Positions 8,260 through 15,336 of a DNA stretch of 35,782 bases are shown here, one piece after another. Below the pieces are notes generated by a model. It was not told where the DNA came from and did not search any database. It worked only from the letters and a program-made list of their open reading frames with translations. The stretch lies in NCBI GenBank assembly GCA_020831465.1, contig JAFIGI010000009.1:1-35782 (forward strand), in the 5' to 3' direction. Numbering within the stretch: position 1 is the stretch's first letter; every line of letters begins with the position of its first letter. The DNA comes from Chlamydiales bacterium. GTDB taxonomy: Bacteria; Chlamydiota; Chlamydiia; Chlamydiales; JAAKFR01. Made by a program: the position numbers and the translations under genes.

Positions 8260-8346
8260 AAAACTCCCGATGATCCCCAAGGCCAGCCCTTCAAACAGAG
8301 CAAACAACTCAAAAAGAATAATTTGAGAAAACTTACGCTCATTCAT
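8215..8346 (-). CDS. Candidate 43-residue small membrane protein (uncertain)
   Basis: On the minus strand, from ATG 8346, 43 codons encode a polar start (MNERKFSQ), one long hydrophobic helix (FELFALFEGLALGIIG and onward) and a charged end (PAEKK). This is the shape of a single-span small membrane protein. It would explain most of the 154-base gap between dsbB and the glucose dehydrogenase gene, although it overlaps the dsbB 3' end by 45 bases. No ribosome binding site precedes it. Chance is a real possibility. Confidence 0.22.
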   Translation of the reverse strand: MNERKFSQIILFELFALFEGLALGIIGSFLFILHLFTLPAEKK

Positions 8347-8413
8347 AAGTAAATAAAAATAATAACTGCATTTATGATAAAATAAAAAAATATAGATATT
8401 TTGGAGAGTTTTC

Positions 8414-9520
8414 ATGAAAGCAATCGTACTAAAGCCGGGCACAACAGATGTTAAACTTACCGACCGGCCGGATCCTGAAATCAAATATCCCGATGAGGTT
8501 AAGCTGCGCGTGTTGGAAGTGGGCGTATGCGGAACCGATCGAGATGAAACTCATGGAGGAAGGGCGGAAGCGCCGGCGGGAAGCCACGATCTAATCATCG
8601 GGCATGAAATGCTCGGTCAGGTCGTAGAAGTCGGCCCAAGCGTAAAGAATGTGAGGGTTGGAGACTTTGCCGTTTTTACAGTGCGGCGCGGATGTAGGGA
8701 ATGTCCCTCTTGCCTGATGGATTTCCCTGATATGTGCTACAGCGGCAACTACACCGAGCGTGGAATCAAAGGACATGACGGCTATCAGGCCGAATTCGCC
8801 GTCGACCGCGAAAAATATGTGGTTCGAGTCCCTGATTGCATCAAGCGTTTTGCCGTTTTGTGCGAGCCAACCTCTGTGGTCGAGAAGGCGATCGACGAGA
8901 TGACCCGGATTCAAAAGGCGCGTCTTCCCGATTGGGCAAATGGGCTGAACTTGAAAGGGAAGCGCGCACTTGTCGCCGGACTGGGGCCGATCGGCCTTCT
9001 GGCAGCGATTATCCTCATCCTCAGGGATTGTGAGGTGCTGGGCTATGACATCGTCGATCCAAAAAGCTACCGCCCCCAACTCTTGAACAAGCTGGGCGGA
9101 ACCTATATCAACGGCAAAGATATGCCTCCGGCAGCGATCCCCGATCACTTTGGCCGAGTGGACCTGATTGTAGAGGCCGCGGGGGTCGCAAAACTCGATT
9201 TCACCCTCCTCGAAGCGCTTGGAACAAATGGAGCATATGTGCTTACAGGAGTTCCGGAAGAGAAACACCCTTTCGAGATCCCCGGCGGGGAACTCATGAA
9301 GCAAATCGTTCTTAAGAATCAGGTTGTCCTGGGAAGTGTTAATGCAGCCAAGAGACATTGGGAGATGGCGATTGCAGACCTAGAAGAGGCATATAAGCGT
9401 TGGGGAGATAGCATTGAGCAGCTGATTACCAAAAAGGTCGAATTCAGTAAATTCAAAGATGCTCTTGACAAACACGAGACAAATGACATTAAAAATGTCG
9501 TGAGCTGGGGCGAATTTTAG
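8414..9520 (+). CDS. gdh: Glucose 1-dehydrogenase (zinc-dependent MDR family)
   Basis: A 368-residue medium-chain dehydrogenase. GVCGTDRDE and GHEMLGQVVEVG supply the catalytic zinc region (Cys39, His66 area). CRECPSCLMDFPDMC carries the four structural-zinc cysteines. VAGLGPIGLLAA is the nucleotide-binding motif. The sequence resembles glucose/galactose 1-dehydrogenases, which oxidise D-glucose to gluconolactone with NAD(P). Substrate assignment is by family resemblance. GGAG lies about 7 bases before the ATG; a possible -10 TATGAT is at 8373-8378. The gene appears monocistronic. It could use glucose from trehalose or glycogen breakdown, feeding the oxidative side of the pentose phosphate pathway beside transketolase. 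Confidence 0.85.
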   Translation: MKAIVLKPGTTDVKLTDRPDPEIKYPDEVKLRVLEVGVCGTDRDETHGGRAEAPAGSHDLIIGHEMLGQVVEVGPSVKNVRVGDFAVFTVRRGCRECPSCLMDFPDMCYSGNYTERGIKGHDGYQAEFAVDREKYVVRVPDCIKRFAVLCEPTSVVEKAIDEMTRIQKARLPDWANGLNLKGKRALVAGLGPIGLLAAIILILRDCEVLGYDIVDPKSYRPQLLNKLGGTYINGKDMPPAAIPDHFGRVDLIVEAAGVAKLDFTLLEALGTNGAYVLTGVPEEKHPFEIPGGELMKQIVLKNQVVLGSVNAAKRHWEMAIADLEEAYKRWGDSIEQLITKKVEFSKFKDALDKHETNDIKNVVSWGEF

Positions 9521-9547
9521 GACAAAAACCGGAAATTGTGTTATACT
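9519..9547 (+). promoter_or_regulatory. Predicted promoter of the adenylate kinase gene
   Basis: AGGACA (9519-9524), 17 bases, TATACT (9542-9547). The -35 matches four of six consensus bases and the -10 five of six. It begins at the very end of the glucose dehydrogenase gene. The ribosome binding site AGAGGT follows near 9567-9572. Confidence 0.5.
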
Positions 9548-9580
9548 GCTTTTCTTTTTTGAGTAAGAGAGGTAGTTTAT

Positions 9581-10315
9581 ATGCGAATTTTAGCCCTTTT
9601 TGCTTTTTTTACATTTTTAATAACTTACCCCCTTTTTGCTATGCAGCCTTCTCAAAGCCGACAAACCGTCCTGATCATGCTGGGCGCTCCCGGTGCGGGG
9701 AAAGGGACTCAAGCCGTCCGGCTGAGCGAGAAGATGGGAATCCCGCAAATCTCTACCGGAGACCTTTTCAGGGAGAACTTACGCAACCAAACCCCGATCG
9801 GCCAAAAAGCGAAAGAGTATATGGATAAGGGGCAGCTCGTTCCCGATGAGGTCGTATTGGACATGCTGTTTGACCGATTAAAGGCGCCCGATTGCGAAAA
9901 AGGTTATATCCTCGACGGATTTCCGCGCACGATCCCGCAAGCAGAATCGCTCGATATCAGGCTGGAAAAAGCCGGCTCACGCGTAATCGCAATCAGCCTC
10001 GAAGTGCCTGATGAGGTCATCGTCGAACGGCTGACAGGAAGGATTGTTTGCGAGAGATGCGGAGCTCCTTATCACAAAACACAAAGCCCCCCTAAAGAAG
10101 AAGGGGTGTGTGACCGCTGCAGCGGCAAATTGATCCAGAGAAAAGACGACTCAAAAGAGGTTGTCCTCGATCGACTCAAGGTTTTCCACGAGCAGACGGA
10201 GCCAGTGAAAGCCCATTATGAGAAAAAAGGAGGATTGATCTTGATCGATGGAAACGTTTCAAAGGAAGAGACCGTCTCTCAGTTGGATGTAAGCTTGAAG
10301 AGGGCTCTCCCCTAA
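9581..10315 (+). CDS. adk: Adenylate kinase with an apparent N-terminal signal peptide
   Basis: The kinase core is canonical: P-loop GAPGAGKGTQ, STGDLFRENL, DGFPRT, RLTGR. The LID domain has CxxC...CxxC (CERC, CDRC), a zinc-binding type. The enzyme interconverts ATP + AMP and two ADP. The oddity is about 20 extra N-terminal residues, hydrophobic and ending in LFA just before MQPSQSRQT, which look like a Sec signal peptide. This start has a good ribosome binding site (AGAGGT, about 8 bases upstream); the alternative ATG 9641 has none. So the exported form is the best-supported reading, although adenylate kinase is normally cytosolic. Its stop overlaps the convergent methyltransferase stop by 4 bases. 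Confidence 0.93.
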   Translation: MRILALFAFFTFLITYPLFAMQPSQSRQTVLIMLGAPGAGKGTQAVRLSEKMGIPQISTGDLFRENLRNQTPIGQKAKEYMDKGQLVPDEVVLDMLFDRLKAPDCEKGYILDGFPRTIPQAESLDIRLEKAGSRVIAISLEVPDEVIVERLTGRIVCERCGAPYHKTQSPPKEEGVCDRCSGKLIQRKDDSKEVVLDRLKVFHEQTEPVKAHYEKKGGLILIDGNVSKEETVSQLDVSLKRALP

Positions 10316-10833
10316 ATTTTATATAAATAAATGTGCGAACGCCAAAGGTCATCCATCACCAAGACCCTATCCGGGATCCATCCCGGGATGGCGAAGGTAT
10401 TCGTCACAATAAGCGTCCCCTGCTTCAGCTCCTCCTGAAATTTCTTCTTTAGCCGCCTCATTGCCCCGGAATAAAGATAGCACACCACAAGATCGGCATC
10501 ACTTAGAGAAATTTTGAAAAAATTCTCTCTTCTAATCGTAAGATTGCGGTAACACAGAATTTTCTTCATCGCAACCGAAAATGCCCAAGGAAGTGGAGAA
10601 CCCTCGAAAGCGTGGATCTGTGCAGAAGGAAACCTTTTAGCTAAAGGAAAGATCAGATTCCCCCACCCCGATCCCAATTCAAAAACATTCTTGGATGTGT
10701 TTGGAAGCAGGGTAAAGAGCGCATTGCGCGCTCTTCGGGAGGTCGGCATAGGTGAAATTCCGTAGTATAAAGAAAATCCCACAATCGTTATACTTACGAG
10801 ACAAGAAATAATCGTTAGAATTAAAATGACCAT
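10312..10833 (-). CDS. Membrane-anchored SAM-dependent methyltransferase-like protein
   Basis: A 173-residue protein: one N-terminal membrane helix (about residues 2-24), then a small class-I Rossmann methyltransferase domain with motif I VFELGSGWGN (residues 50-59), an acidic end of strand 2 (HAFEGS) and SDADLVVCYLYSG as the motif IV region. The substrate is unknown. It faces the cytosol if the first helix is the only anchor. The start codon overlaps that of the divergent YvlD-like gene, and neither has a strong ribosome binding site. Convergent with adk, with stops overlapping in CTAA. Confidence 0.7.
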   Translation of the reverse strand: MVILILTIISCLVSITIVGFSLYYGISPMPTSRRARNALFTLLPNTSKNVFELGSGWGNLIFPLAKRFPSAQIHAFEGSPLPWAFSVAMKKILCYRNLTIRRENFFKISLSDADLVVCYLYSGAMRRLKKKFQEELKQGTLIVTNTFAIPGWIPDRVLVMDDLWRSHIYLYKI

Positions 10834-11176
10834 TCTACTCGCAGTTCTGATTAATACACTTGCCGTTTGGATAACAGGTTATATTCTTCCCGGCATCCAC
10901 ATGGTGAATTTCGGCACGAGCATCGTCGTCGCGATTCTCCTTGGAATCGTCAACGCCGTCCTGCGCCCTATCATCTTTATTCTAACTCTTCCGATCAATA
11001 TTCTCACGCTGGGCCTCTTTTCTTTCGTCATAATGGGACTCCTTGTCTATCTTGTTAGCGCGATTGTACCCGGATTTACAGTGGATAATTTCGGTTGGGC
11101 CATCCTATTCGCTTTAATTGTCGCCCTCATAAATTGGTTCCTCTGGTCATTAGCCTCCCCATCCCGGAGAATATGA
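10826..11176 (+). CDS. Phage-holin-4/YvlD-like small membrane protein
   Basis: A 116-residue protein with four membrane helices. The pattern LAVWITGYILPGIHM, then GIVNAVLRPIIFILTLPINILTLGLF, VPGF.VDNF and ALINWFLW is typical of the widespread YvlD / 'phage holin family 4' proteins of unknown function, which are not true holins as far as known. The start (ATG 10826) has only a weak ribosome binding site and overlaps the divergent methyltransferase start by 8 bases. Its TGA overlaps the ATG of the downstream pseudouridine synthase (ATGA), so the two are co-translated. Confidence 0.8.
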   Translation: MTILLAVLINTLAVWITGYILPGIHMVNFGTSIVVAILLGIVNAVLRPIIFILTLPINILTLGLFSFVIMGLLVYLVSAIVPGFTVDNFGWAILFALIVALINWFLWSLASPSRRI

Positions 11177-11976
11177 ACTTAATTGAAGCGCTGCAAAATA
11201 AATATCCCGACAGCTCCAAGCGCACTCTCCTAAGCTGGATTAAATGGGGGCGCGTTTTCGTCGACGGGTTGATCGCCAGACAAGCCAACAAACCTATATC
11301 TCCCGGTCAAGAAGTCAGCGTAGCAAAGAAGGAAAAGCAAATCGACAATATTCCTATCCTTTATGAAGACCGCTATCTTATCGTCATTGATAAACCTGCC
11401 GGCTTGCTCAGCGTTCCTGCAGATAATGACTCTCCTAGCGCCCTTGCGCTTCTCCGAGGTTATTACTCATTGCATCCAGTCCATCGGATCGACCAGGATA
11501 CGTCAGGAACGCTCCTCTTCGCTAGAGGGATCCAATCACGGGAGAGGTTCGACAGGATGTTTGAAGAACACGCCTTAGATCGCGAATATCTTGCTATTGT
11601 TGAAGGAGACATCCCTCAAGACAAAGGAGTCTGGGAAAGCTATTTGCGTGAAAAGGAAAACTATGATGTCGAGGTTACAACTCCTGATCAAGGAAAGCGG
11701 GCCATCACTCACTACGAAGTCCTCCGCCGTTCCAAAAAGTTTACCTACCTGCGCCTCCTGCTTGAGACGGGTAAGAAACACCAGATCAGAGTCCAATGCA
11801 GGGAAGCGGGACACCCAATTGTGGGAGACAAGCGGTACGGCTCTCTGATCAAATCTTGCCTTTGCCTACACGCCTACAAGATTTCCTTTATCCATCCCTT
11901 CACAGGCAAAAAGATCATCGTGACAGCTCCCGTGCCCTTCAAAAAATTCGGATCTTTTTATAGCAGAATCAGTTGA
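11173..11976 (+). CDS. RluA-family rRNA/tRNA pseudouridine synthase
   Basis: A 267-residue enzyme. An N-terminal S4-like RNA-binding region (about residues 1-52, with RTLLSWIKWGRVFVDG) precedes the catalytic domain. The signature HRIDQDTSGTLLFAR gives the catalytic Asp107; KPAGLLSVP and ETGKKHQIRVQ are further family motifs. It isomerises uridine to pseudouridine in structured RNA; the target position cannot be assigned. ATG 11173 was chosen: GGAG lies just upstream and it overlaps the previous stop. An in-frame ATG at 11095 lies inside the YvlD-like gene. Cytosolic. Confidence 0.9.
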   Translation: MNLIEALQNKYPDSSKRTLLSWIKWGRVFVDGLIARQANKPISPGQEVSVAKKEKQIDNIPILYEDRYLIVIDKPAGLLSVPADNDSPSALALLRGYYSLHPVHRIDQDTSGTLLFARGIQSRERFDRMFEEHALDREYLAIVEGDIPQDKGVWESYLREKENYDVEVTTPDQGKRAITHYEVLRRSKKFTYLRLLLETGKKHQIRVQCREAGHPIVGDKRYGSLIKSCLCLHAYKISFIHPFTGKKIIVTAPVPFKKFGSFYSRIS

Positions 11977-11984
11977 AAAATTTC

Positions 11985-12012
11985 TTGACTTAATCTTAAT
12001 TCAAAATTTAAA
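11985..12012 (+). promoter_or_regulatory. Possible promoter of the peptide cluster
   Basis: A good -35 (TTGACT, 11985-11990) lies just after the pseudouridine synthase stop, in an AT-rich stretch. The matching -10 is poor (TTTAAA near 12007-12012), so only the -35 is convincing. It would transcribe the 42-residue ORF and the genes behind it. Confidence 0.35.
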
Positions 12013-12051
12013 GTCTCTCCATGAAACCACTCAAAACAGGAGAGATATCAT

Positions 12052-12180
12052 ATGGAGACAGACAATACTCTTTACCATATCCTGCATGCTCAAGAACTTG
12101 TGCTTGCCCCGATTAAGGAAAAAGTCCTCGAAACTGCAATCACAACCGATTCTGCAGACAAGGAAAGACATCAGGACTAA
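12052..12180 (+). CDS. Candidate RiPP precursor peptide (42 residues)
   Basis: A short gene with an excellent ribosome binding site, AGGAGA (12038-12043), 8 bases before the ATG. The peptide starts METDNTLYHILHAQELVLAP and ends TTDSADKERHQD: an amphipathic helix-prone first two-thirds that could serve as leader, then a polar tail with two Asp, His and Gln as possible modification sites. It lies 70 bases before a peptide beta-hydroxylase-family gene, which is why I read it as its substrate (inference). I recognise no known precursor family. No Cys, so a thioether or disulfide peptide is unlikely. A hairpin follows its stop. Confidence 0.6.
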   Translation: METDNTLYHILHAQELVLAPIKEKVLETAITTDSADKERHQD

Positions 12181-12186
12181 ATTAAG

Positions 12187-12218
12187 GCCATGTGCGCTGA
12201 TTATAAGGCGCACATGGC
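12187..12218 (+). terminator. Strong hairpin between the small ORF and the hydroxylase gene
   Basis: GCCATGTGCGC (12187-12197) and GCGCACATGGC (12208-12218) form a perfect 11-pair stem with a 10-base loop. No run of T follows on the plus strand, so it may be an attenuator or mRNA-stabilising structure rather than a full terminator, leaving more precursor than enzyme message. Confidence 0.5.
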
Positions 12219-12250
12219 ATCAAATAAAAATATCATTTCAGGAATAGACT

Positions 12251-13246
12251 GTGACAACAATTCCAGCCCTCTCAAATAAAATTTCGGCTGTTCCCGGCCA
12301 AACAGACCCTTATCATCTTGTCTTCCAATATCAGGAATATCTTCTAAAAAGCTGGGCGCTTTATATCCAGAAAGTTGGAGAGTCTTTTCACCTTGATCTT
12401 GACGAACTCATCGAGAAATGCGCAACGATCGATCCAAGCAAGCGATTCTCTCCCGGCCTCTACGTCTATTATGATCAGTTAAAAGAGGGATACCGCCAAA
12501 AAAATCTCCACGAAATTTTTGATGCTCTCCAAGCATTCAAAACGCTTACACACTCTGATCTTTATCTAGAAAAAATGCGCTTCACTTCTATCTTGTCCGA
12601 CAATTGGGAGCGTCTATGTCTTCCCCAAATGCGGTCTGCCCACCAAAATGAGCGGGGAGAGTCTGTTCAAATGCTGCCGCTTATTCATTGGAAAGAGGAG
12701 AGCTTTCCCCCCGACTCTCTTAGTGTTGCTCTTGACTGGATTCGCGAAATCGATCCTTCGATCTTCCGGGAGATGGAAGCTTATGTTAAAGACGTCAAAC
12801 TGTTCGCAGGCAAAATTCTTGAAAGCAGCACTTCAGCACGTTTTTTTGGCGCCCTTTTCCTAAGAATTCCCTATCCGGATGAGAATCCCTCTTTTTTCTA
12901 TTTTAGAAATCTCGTCCATGAACTTTCCCATCTTCATTTATATGCTCTGGCAAAAGAGGATCCAATCGTTTTGAATGAAGAGAGCGAGCTATTCACCTCC
13001 CCCTTAAGAGTAGATAAGCGCCCGATGATTGGTGTATTTCATGCCGTTTTCGTCCTTGCTCGTATCGTCAGAATATTTCGCAAATACTTAATGCACTTTT
13101 CTTCTCAAGACCCAACTGCAGAAGAGATGCTTAAAACGAACCAAGAAGCCTTTTTAAAAGGACACGAAACTATTGCACGCCATGGCTGTCTGACAAAGAG
13201 GGGAAAAGATGTCTTTGATACTTTGGAAGAATGTGCATACAGTTGA
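12251..13246 (+). CDS. Alpha-ketoglutarate/HExxH-type peptide beta-hydroxylase family protein
   Basis: A 331-residue cytosolic protein. The C-terminal half carries LVHELSHLHLY (HExxH at residues 223-227), then SPLRVDKRPMIGVFHAVF (250-267). That order, HExxH followed by SPxRxDxRPxxGxxHxVF, is the signature of the 'HEXXH motif-containing putative peptide modification protein' family. Members of this family act as iron/alpha-ketoglutarate-dependent beta-hydroxylases of residues in ribosomally made peptides, not as proteases. The N-terminal 200 residues are less conserved and may bind the leader. Start is GTG 12251, with AGGAA (12240-12244) 6 bases upstream. It sits between a 42-residue ORF and an overlapping MFS transporter, a compact precursor-enzyme-export set. 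Family assignment is by recalled motif and needs a profile search. Confidence 0.75.
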   Translation: MTTIPALSNKISAVPGQTDPYHLVFQYQEYLLKSWALYIQKVGESFHLDLDELIEKCATIDPSKRFSPGLYVYYDQLKEGYRQKNLHEIFDALQAFKTLTHSDLYLEKMRFTSILSDNWERLCLPQMRSAHQNERGESVQMLPLIHWKEESFPPDSLSVALDWIREIDPSIFREMEAYVKDVKLFAGKILESSTSARFFGALFLRIPYPDENPSFFYFRNLVHELSHLHLYALAKEDPIVLNEESELFTSPLRVDKRPMIGVFHAVFVLARIVRIFRKYLMHFSSQDPTAEEMLKTNQEAFLKGHETIARHGCLTKRGKDVFDTLEECAYS

Positions 13247-14480
13247 TGAAAGCAATACTGCTATAACAAAGCTTTCGCAACTAAAAAAAAGTATTTTCTA
13301 TTTTTCTTTCACTAGCTTCACTTCAATTTGCAATTATGTCTTTCTTTTTTATGTCGGACTCAACCTTATGCAGGAAAAAAAGGGAGGCGGGGTGCTTTGT
13401 GGGATTGTTTTCGGTTTAGATCCCTTCCTAGAAATTGCCGTCGGGCCTGTAATCGCTAGATACATCGACTCGATTGAAAAAATCAGAGACCGAATGCGGA
13501 CAGCTTTTTACATCCACCTAACATTAATGGTCTGTTCTTTAACATTTGCCTTCCTCAATCCCCAACACCCCTTCGCCTTTATCTTCCTATTATTCCTGAT
13601 CAGGTTGATGACTCTTTTCGACACCCAATTAAAGGCGATTTTCCCCCTCTATCTCGATAATCAAAACATCCTTTCTCTTACGCGCAGTCTATCTTTCAAC
13701 ATTCTCTTTCAGAGATGCATTATTTTGATGAGTCCCTCACTCGCTTTTCTAGCCATCGGATTCTCATGGTTTGCGCTCTGTATCGTTAACTCACTTTCCT
13801 ATCTTCTCTCTCTTTTTGGCATCTATTTAACCTTAAAAATGATTCCCCCGACGGAGGGCGCATCCAGAATCGACGAGGGGACATCGGCTGAGAAAAAAAA
13901 ATGGGTGAATTGGAATTGCCTCTTTTTGCTTTTGACGGGAATCGCATTTGGTTCCCTCAGCCTAATTTTAACAAAGTCGATGCTCATCTCGTCCGATGAA
14001 CCATTGGCAGTACAGATTTTCAGAGGCCCCGCTCCCATTTATCTAGGTTTTTTAATCGCTTGGATTTTGACTCTCACGTTTTCCCCCAAATTAGTTTTCT
14101 TAACAAAAAGCGCATCGCGTTTTTGCCTAGTAATCCTCATTATGGGCCTATTGCTCATATGCACTCCATTCGTCACCTTTTACTGGCGTGTCGGAATTTT
14201 CTTATCTCTTGGGATATTGAACGGAATCAACATCGTAGTGCTAAACACTTTTTTTCAGAGAAGGATAGGAGTCAAGGGTTTCACCAAGGCGATCGCGAAA
14301 AGCCAGGCTTGCGCAAAGAGCGGCATTCTTTTAGCCCTTTTTTGGGGTGGGTTCTGCATCGATGCCGACTTTGCCCCTCAGAGCATCCTAGTTGGAAGCG
14401 GAATTTTGGGAATCACTGTTTCTATCTTCCTTCTCCTGTTTTCCGCGAGGACCGAACGCTCAACATCGACTATACACTGA
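13209..14480 (+). CDS. MFS-type transporter, probable peptide exporter
   Basis: A 423-residue protein with about 12 hydrophobic helices in two halves and a charged cytoplasmic loop in the middle (around residues 210-235). This is the layout of major facilitator superfamily carriers. No substrate motif is recognisable. It starts 38 bases inside the hydroxylase gene, with AGAGG upstream, so translation is probably coupled. By position it may export the modified peptide or give self-protection (inference). An alternative is an unrelated metabolite carrier. No ABC exporter or peptidase gene accompanies the cluster. Confidence 0.75.
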   Translation: MSLILWKNVHTVDESNTAITKLSQLKKSIFYFSFTSFTSICNYVFLFYVGLNLMQEKKGGGVLCGIVFGLDPFLEIAVGPVIARYIDSIEKIRDRMRTAFYIHLTLMVCSLTFAFLNPQHPFAFIFLLFLIRLMTLFDTQLKAIFPLYLDNQNILSLTRSLSFNILFQRCIILMSPSLAFLAIGFSWFALCIVNSLSYLLSLFGIYLTLKMIPPTEGASRIDEGTSAEKKKWVNWNCLFLLLTGIAFGSLSLILTKSMLISSDEPLAVQIFRGPAPIYLGFLIAWILTLTFSPKLVFLTKSASRFCLVILIMGLLLICTPFVTFYWRVGIFLSLGILNGINIVVLNTFFQRRIGVKGFTKAIAKSQACAKSGILLALFWGGFCIDADFAPQSILVGSGILGITVSIFLLLFSARTERSTSTIH

Positions 14481-14700
14481 AGAGGGGAAAAACCCAAAGT
14501 TCAGTTCCGAAAGTTGAGTCCTCTAATTCAAGCCTATCACTGTAAATTCGTCTTTGGTGAAAAGAAGAATCGATCTCGAATTGAAAAACTTCTGTTGCAG
14601 CTAACCCTCTTTCAATGCTATTTATACCCAAACAACCTAAGGAATGGTTTTTTTTGACCGCCCTCTTTAGACATCCGAAATTTTGATCGCGCAGCGAAGA

Positions 14701-15321
14701 ATGATGAAAGCCTCTACTTTACCTGAAGAAAAAATCAAACCACGTAGAATCCCTTTTTTTCTTAAGTTTTTCTACACGATATTTATGACTCTCTTAATCC
14801 CCGCCTACTGGATAAATTATGGGCCGTCAAATTTTCTATGGATCTCAGATGTGACCCTGATACTGGCATTTCTTGCTGTTCTCTTTGAAAATCATCTTTT
14901 TGGAAGTATGGCAGCTATAGGGGGGTTATTTCTCGAATCGTTTTGGACGCTTTCCTTCGGACTGCTTTTATTTTTTGATTACCATTTTGCAGGGGTCGCT
15001 GACTACATGTTCGATCAAGAGATTGCGCTTTGGCTGCGCGCCCTCTCTCTTTTCCATGTTCCTCTTCCCTTTCTCTTTATTTGGCTCGTCAAAAGGCTTG
15101 GTTACGTAAAAAAAGCGGTTATTCTGCAGACCCTTCTCACCTGGGGAATTTTGATATTCTCCTATTTCTTTACTAAACCTTCCAAGAATATCAATTGGGT
15201 CTTCAACTTTAATGGAATCACTTTTACAAGTTACCCTTTTGTTGTGGCTCTAATCATCACGTTTGTTTACCTTGCGACACATTTTTTACTGGTCGCGATT
15301 ACTCAAAATTCCGGCTCTTAA
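14701..15321 (+). CDS. Conserved integral membrane protein of unknown function
   Basis: About 206 residues with five or six membrane helices. The early motif LLIPAYWINYGPSNFLWISD belongs to a conserved bacterial membrane protein type I have seen but cannot name functionally. The start is uncertain: ATG 14701 or 14704, both with weak ribosome binding sites; a TTG at 14683 is less likely. It follows the MFS gene by 220 bases. That gap contains no convincing ORF, only a possible TTGCAG (14595) / TATTTA (14619) promoter with an 18-base spacer. It is convergent with treZ, 15 bases apart. Membership of the peptide cluster is not supported. Confidence 0.65.
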   Translation: MMKASTLPEEKIKPRRIPFFLKFFYTIFMTLLIPAYWINYGPSNFLWISDVTLILAFLAVLFENHLFGSMAAIGGLFLESFWTLSFGLLLFFDYHFAGVADYMFDQEIALWLRALSLFHVPLPFLFIWLVKRLGYVKKAVILQTLLTWGILIFSYFFTKPSKNINWVFNFNGITFTSYPFVVALIITFVYLATHFLLVAITQNSGS

Positions 15322-15336
15322 AATTCTTAAGGTGAG

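Noticed and set aside
8591-9358. A 255-codon open frame on the minus strand
   Set aside because: Lies wholly inside the clear glucose dehydrogenase gene; the product has no recognisable domain and scattered Cys/His typical of antisense frames.
12021-12116. An alternative 31-residue Cys-containing ORF overlapping the precursor candidate in another frame
   Set aside because: No ribosome binding site before its ATG; the AGGAGA site fits the ATG at 12052 instead.
12251-13246. Zinc metalloprotease, from the HExxH motif alone
   Set aside because: The downstream SPLRVDKRP...GVFHAVF block and the cluster context fit the peptide hydroxylase family better.
14481-14700. A short frame around 14548-14658 (FGEKKNRSRIEKLLLQL) as a gene remnant
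   Set aside because: No start, no ribosome binding site and no recognisable family.
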